Shown here: piece by piece, positions 6,957 through 10,520 of the stretch
How positions within the stretch are numbered: the first letter of the stretch is position 1
Layout of the letters: each line of letters begins with the position of its first letter
DNA from: Thalassiosira profunda
Taxonomy: Eukaryota; Bacillariophyta; Thalassiosirophyceae; Thalassiosirales; Thalassiosiraceae
DNA: 10,520 nucleotides
Direction of reading: 5' to 3'
Assembly (NCBI GenBank): GCA_036939355.1
Contig: JALLAP010002996.1
Span: forward strand, 1 to 10,520
Translations under genes and position numbers: made by a program
The notes under the pieces: model-generated
Told to the model about the DNA's origin: nothing
Databases searched by the model: none
What the model saw: only the letters and a program-made list of their open reading frames with translations

Positions 6957-8797
6957 ATGAATTGTGGACGCCCCAACGCGGACCCGTCCCGGGCGCTGAC
7001 GGCCCAGTTTGGGATGACGCCGGAGGAGGCGGAATTGATCGTTCGTATCATCCAAGAAAAGGATCCGTCGCTGGAATCCCTGAAGCACCCCAAGGTGCAG
7101 GAGATGATCTTGGAGCGCAAAGGGAGGTGGTCTAGGGTGAGCTGATACCTATTGATTGCATGATTGTCCCACGTTTAAATGTATCACTTGGCGTTTCTGA
7201 TACCCATCGGTGCTTGCAGGAAGAAGAGGACTATGCCAACTTCCTCTGCAAAGAGTTCTACCTCGGGGTCTCTCAAATTGAGAGCGGGATGACCCGGAGG
7301 GCGTATCTGAGCAGCAAGTTGACCTGCACCAAGATGCGTATTTCCAAGAAGTTCAAGGGTAAGTTTGATTGCTCTGATCTGCGCGTATATCCCCGCGAAC
7401 TTCTAACGTGCCATTCTCCTATGAAACACAGGCAAGAACACCGGGAAAGATATGTTCCGGCGCAAGACGATCAGGCCCGATGGGCATCCCTTTTCTCCGG
7501 CCGAACTGGAGCTCTACAAACAGCGGCACGTTGAGTTGGAGAAACGGTTCATAAAAACTGCCCTGAAGTCTGTGATCAGTTCCGGAGTCAGGGTAAGGGT
7601 AACATGCCGCCGTCACTTTTGCACTGCAACAAATAATGCTCAACTGTGTTTTCTTTGCCTCTTTGCAGAGCGTGAATAAGGGAAGGAACCAGCAACCCAA
7701 ACCCAAGCCATCTGTTTCGCTCCCAATGGCAGCCTCGGTCACCACGATGCCAGTCGGAAATGCGCCTGCACCATCATCTTACCAGCTTGCGCAAACGCAG
7801 CCAGTCATGAGCCAGCCGTTATTGCAGACGAGCTTTGCGCCACCGGCAAGCGCCCAACCCAGTCTAGGGGTGTCCAATCTCAACACAACTTCTCCTGCAA
7901 ACACCCTCGGCCTTCAGCCAAATGCTACTTTCACCGCTATGCAAGCCTATCCCTACAACCAAGCGCAGGTTGCTACTACGTCTACCGCTACCTCTCTGCC
8001 CCTGTCGCAGCTAAATGCGATTGCACACCTGAAGATGCAACACGCTGTTGCGCTGCAAGCCCAATCTTGCGAGAACCAGCTCAATCCTCTGATTGCAGCT
8101 ATGTCAATGCAAACGCAAAGCATCTCGACGAATCAAGCCAACAACATTCAAGTTCCTCGCAATGGTATGCCTGCAGTGCAGAGCAACACTGTTGGAGTTC
8201 AGCAACGGATCACGGGCGCTCACACATCGCCCAATCGCCATTTTGGGCCCGGAAATATTGGCCCTGCAAACATTCTTCGCTCCCAAAACAAAGCTGTTGG
8301 CGCTCCAATGGCCGCTGTTGGGTCTCCGCATCAAGCCAACGTTGCTACGTTCTCCACTTGGCAAGACATCCTTCCTCCCAGTTCGGCGTCCCGCGCTGTG
8401 AGCAGGGGCTCTAGCAAACAGCCCTCCGAAGGGTCAGTATCACCGCAGAACGAAGTTCCTGATCTGCTCTCAGGATTTGAGAAGCATGCAGNAGCCCTCC
8501 GAAGGGTCAGTATCACCGCAGAACGAAGTTCCTGATCTGCTCTCAGGATTTGAGAAGCATGCAGCGGCGTTGCAGATGAATGCCGCAGCTGCAATGAACA
8601 GTGCTACGGAGAATCGAGTGATACCAGAGAGCTCGCACTTCTTCGCTGGAGCCGGCGGCGTCGGAGAATCTCCGTACATCACCAGCAAATCTTTCGACGA
8701 CCTTCATCGCTTCTTGGGAAAGGATCTTCCGCATCTCGATCTGAATCAGAGCGCAAGTCTTGCTGCGGGAGCCAATACTCAATTTGGTCGACTCTGA
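6957..8797 (+). CDS. Four-exon protein with 'MRISKKF' domain and Gln/Asn-rich tail (about 511 aa)
   Basis: Exons are 6957-7136, 7220-7358, 7432-7592 and 7669-8797. All three joints keep the frame (phases 0, 1, 0). With the duplication at 8492 collapsed, the last exon has exactly 352 codons including TGA. The ATG at 6957 has A at -3. Residues 1-60 include 'FGMTPEEAELIVRIIQ', a probable helical pair. Residues 61-160 form a compact basic domain: an acidic start, 'CKEFYLGVSQIESG', 'YLSSKL', 'MRISKKF' (99-105), then Gly-rich and Arg/Lys residues and a long helix 'ELELYKQRHVELEKRF'. Residues 161-480 are rich in Gln, Asn, Ala, Ser, Pro and Thr with almost no charge, resembling prion-like or activation-domain tails. 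The C-terminus ends with 'SFDDLHRFLGKDLPHLDL'. I recall similar 'MRISKKF' proteins as a diatom family without assigned function. A nuclear, transcription-related role is a guess from composition. Confidence 0.85.
7137..7219 (+). other. Intron 1 (83 nt)
   Basis: It begins GTGAGC and ends TGCTTGCAG, joining codon 60 (Arg) to Glu61 in phase 0. In-frame stops inside the intron support removal. Confidence 0.9.
7359..7431 (+). other. Intron 2 (73 nt)
   Basis: It begins GTAAGT and ends AAACACAG. Splicing joins G to GC, giving Gly107 right after the 'MRISKKFK' segment. Confidence 0.9.
7593..7668 (+). other. Intron 3 (76 nt)
   Basis: It begins GTAAGG and ends with a pyrimidine-rich tract and TTTGCAG. 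It joins Arg160 to Ser161 in phase 0 and separates the compact domain from the low-complexity tail exon. Confidence 0.9.
8420..8564. repeat. Exact 72-nt direct duplication around a single N (assembly artefact)
   Basis: Bases 8420-8491 and 8493-8564 are identical and flank the N at 8492. As at 692, the period is 73 and the frame shifts by one. Removing one copy plus the N joins the upstream frame to the downstream frame and yields an intact C-terminus. The identical overlap length at both sites points to a fixed assembler parameter. Confidence 0.93.
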
Positions 8798-8912
8798 TCC
8801 AACAGCGTAGAGGAGTAGGGGAAGCTTCTTTGGGGCCAAATTTTAGTAGACGCGTGTATTCTACCTACAGCATTGGTTGTACCACTGTGCTTGGTCTAAG
8901 AGCATATGCACA
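8798..8912. other. Short convergent intergenic region
   Basis: Only 115 nt separate the stop codons of the four-exon gene and the hydroxylase gene, so their 3' untranslated regions and polyadenylation signals probably overlap. No other feature is visible. Confidence 0.7.
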
Positions 8913-10520
8913 TCATATCACGTCGTAGCTCAAGGAAGGCAGTTGTCCCTCACTGAATTGCCCTCCCTCCAGCCGAGGCTTGCTCCAAACCCACGTCGCC
9001 AATAACCATTTCTCGTCGATAGCAGGCATCCCCTGGTGCACGGTCCGTTCGTCCTCCCTCAGCTCCACATCAGATGGGAAATGGATGACCGCCATACCCT
9101 TCTTCGGTCTGACCTGTAGGTCGCAATCGGGAAAGTACGTGCTTCCTCCGCGCTCCACGTCGTTGAGATAGCAAAAGATGGTCACCAATCGGTTGGCGCG
9201 CTCGAATCCACACGCAGTCACTGGCCCCGCATATCCATCCGTGTGGGGCTTGAACTCCTGGCCCGAAGTGTACCGCAACGTCTGGAGCGTCTCTAAGTGA
9301 TCTGCGTTGCAGTTTGCTAGCTCTTCTAGCTTTGATACGATGGAGGGTGCCTCAGCTTGTTGTATGTTCGAGTCTAGGCTAGTTCGCGAGGAATCCTGCT
9401 GGACAGTGCCCGTCGATTCGTTCTTGATCATGCACGGTCTCAGATGGGGCGTCGCTTTGGCTATGAGTCGATCGCACTCGACTTCGGACAGAAAATTGTC
9501 CACAGTGTAGATGTCTGGGTCTTGGTGCAGCCGTTTCAGCCCAGGATACCGCTGATTGATTGGGTGGAAGGGTCCAAGTTGAACCGGATCTGTTGCCTCG
9601 GTTGTTGCATCGCTCGCTGCATCCGGCGTTGATTTGCACGCCATTTCGATGTATCCGTTCAACTCCGACAGCTCCGCCCCGTACTCTTTGGCCAAGATGC
9701 TGCGGCACTCGTCCAACACTTTCGCGTCGGGAGGTTTCACTCCCTGTACCACCTCTTCACCAGCTTCGACGTCCCTCGTGGCCACCACTGCACACAGCGG
9801 CGCCGCCCCTGGCAGCGGGATAATGACGCAATTCTGCTGCGTAGACGACGACCGGACCCTCCCTCCCAGCCATCCCGGGACGACCTCGTCGCGGAACAAC
9901 ATGGCAAACAAGGCCTTGTTCTTCCTGCCTCCACCACTCCCCAGTATTGGAACCACGGCGGGTTGCGTGCCATCGAGTGGAATATTGAGCTTCATCCGCA
10001 GCCCCGCCTGCTGATCGCTCGCTTGAAAGTACTCTCCGTCCCGATCAACGTCAAAGGCCACGAACTCGGTATCTTCACGTCGGTGCTTCCTCTTCTTCTT
10101 GGCGTCGACGTTGCGGTGCAGCGTGCGCAAGCCCAACGCGTGAATAGGAAACAGCGTGAGCACAGTGCCCGTCTTTGCTTCTTTGGAGGCCACGACCTTC
10201 CCCGTCTCGTCGAGACGGGCGTTGTCCGCCCAACTGGGCTGATACAGCTCCGGATTTTGGATGTGCGAGCAGACCGAGAAGAGATTTCTTACGGTCCGCT
10301 TTGCATTTTCATCCTCGTGATCGATATTGGTAGGAGGCGCCTCGCCCGCTTTGCCTCGACCGCCACTTGCAAATCCGCCACCTCCCCCATCAGATGTGCG
10401 CTTGTTGCGCGTCTGCGATGATGTCGATTTGGGAGATGCGAGGGTGTACTCGCCCTTTGCAATTTTCGCGGTTTTCCTCGACGACGACCTGGGAGAGGCC
10501 AGGGCGAAGGCGCCCGTCGC
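8913..10520 (-). CDS. Prolyl 4-hydroxylase-type 2OG/Fe(II) dioxygenase with SET-like N-terminal region (5' partial)
   Basis: The frame is open from the right edge to a TGA at 8915-8913 (535 residues visible). No ATG precedes the conserved parts, so the start lies outside. Residue numbers count from the edge. Residues 1-90 are low-complexity, basic and Gly-rich. Residues about 118-260 contain 'GTVLTLFPIHALG', 'NCVIIPLPGAAPLCAVVATRD' split by family-like spacing and 'AGEEVV', resembling a degenerate SET fold. Residues about 328-513 are a P4H catalytic domain: 'RYTSGQEFKPHTDGY' gives the iron ligands His426 and Asp428, 'CYLNDVERGGSTYFP' the core strand, His495 ('TVHQG') the third ligand, and Lys504 ('EKW') the likely 2-oxoglutarate anchor. 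All four catalytic residues are present, so activity is expected: hydroxylation of prolyl residues using O2, Fe(II), 2-oxoglutarate and ascorbate. Localisation is unknown because the N-terminus is missing. Confidence 0.92.
   Translation of the reverse strand, partial: ATGAFALASPRSSSRKTAKIAKGEYTLASPKSTSSQTRNKRTSDGGGGGFASGGRGKAGEAPPTNIDHEDENAKRTVRNLFSVCSHIQNPELYQPSWADNARLDETGKVVASKEAKTGTVLTLFPIHALGLRTLHRNVDAKKKRKHRREDTEFVAFDVDRDGEYFQASDQQAGLRMKLNIPLDGTQPAVVPILGSGGGRKNKALFAMLFRDEVVPGWLGGRVRSSSTQQNCVIIPLPGAAPLCAVVATRDVEAGEEVVQGVKPPDAKVLDECRSILAKEYGAELSELNGYIEMACKSTPDAASDATTEATDPVQLGPFHPINQRYPGLKRLHQDPDIYTVDNFLSEVECDRLIAKATPHLRPCMIKNESTGTVQQDSSRTSLDSNIQQAEAPSIVSKLEELANCNADHLETLQTLRYTSGQEFKPHTDGYAGPVTACGFERANRLVTIFCYLNDVERGGSTYFPDCDLQVRPKKGMAVIHFPSDVELREDERTVHQGMPAIDEKWLLATWVWSKPRLEGGQFSEGQLPSLSYDVI
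10395..10514 (-). repeat. 20-residue tandem repeat in the hydroxylase N-terminus
   Basis: Two adjacent 60-nt units encode 'GAFALASPRSSS...' and 'GEYTLASPKSTS...', sharing G-x-(F/Y)-x-LASP-(R/K)-S-(S/T)-S. Further copies may lie beyond the right edge. The LASP(R/K)S core resembles a proline-directed or basophilic phosphorylation site. Confidence 0.65.

Noticed and set aside
10191..10193. GTG at 10193 as the start of the hydroxylase
   Set aside because: The frame remains open upstream to the window edge with protein-like sequence including a 20-residue repeat, and nuclear genes rarely start at GTG.

Overview
The window is nuclear DNA from a protist, most likely a stramenopile and probably a centric diatom of the Thalassiosira type. 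What the sequence shows: GC-moderate DNA with short GT-AG introns (73 to 84 nt where the join is clear), a GCCACC-ATG start context, closely packed genes on both strands, and no bacterial signatures. The diatom assignment is inference. It rests on my recollection that two of the proteins here (an LRR protein with a 'VDILPRW' lead-in, and a protein with a 'MRISKKF' motif) belong to families expanded in diatoms. I could not run a search.

Layout from left to right. (1) The 3' part of a plus-strand gene (1-2109) encodes a long acidic, disordered protein with repeated FKARPLP motifs and a charged C-terminal helix, weakly reminiscent of TPX2-type microtubule proteins. (2) A convergent minus-strand gene (4357-2373) encodes an LRR protein in at least three exons. 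(3) Upstream of it lies a tandem duplication of the LRR gene's 5' end (about 4312-4760), which includes a broken copy of its N-terminus, followed by roughly 0.9 kb with no gene I can support. (4) A small plus-strand gene (5666-6097) encodes a 143-residue acidic orphan protein. (5) A four-exon plus-strand gene (6957-8797) encodes about 511 residues: a compact basic domain followed by a Gln/Asn/Ala/Ser/Pro-rich tail. (6) A convergent minus-strand gene (10520-8913, 5' end outside) encodes a prolyl 4-hydroxylase-type 2-oxoglutarate/Fe(II) dioxygenase. It is preceded by a region that looks like a degenerate SET domain.

Two single unknown bases (692 and 8492) are each flanked by an exact 72-nt direct duplication. 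Both lie inside coding exons and both shift the frame. Removing one copy plus the N (73 nt) restores the frame in both cases, so these are almost certainly unmerged contig overlaps, not biology.

The genes do not look like one pathway. Gene pairs are convergent (1/2 and 5/6), divergent (2/4) or tandem (4/5), as expected in a compact eukaryotic genome. I found no RNA gene, transposon or CRISPR array.
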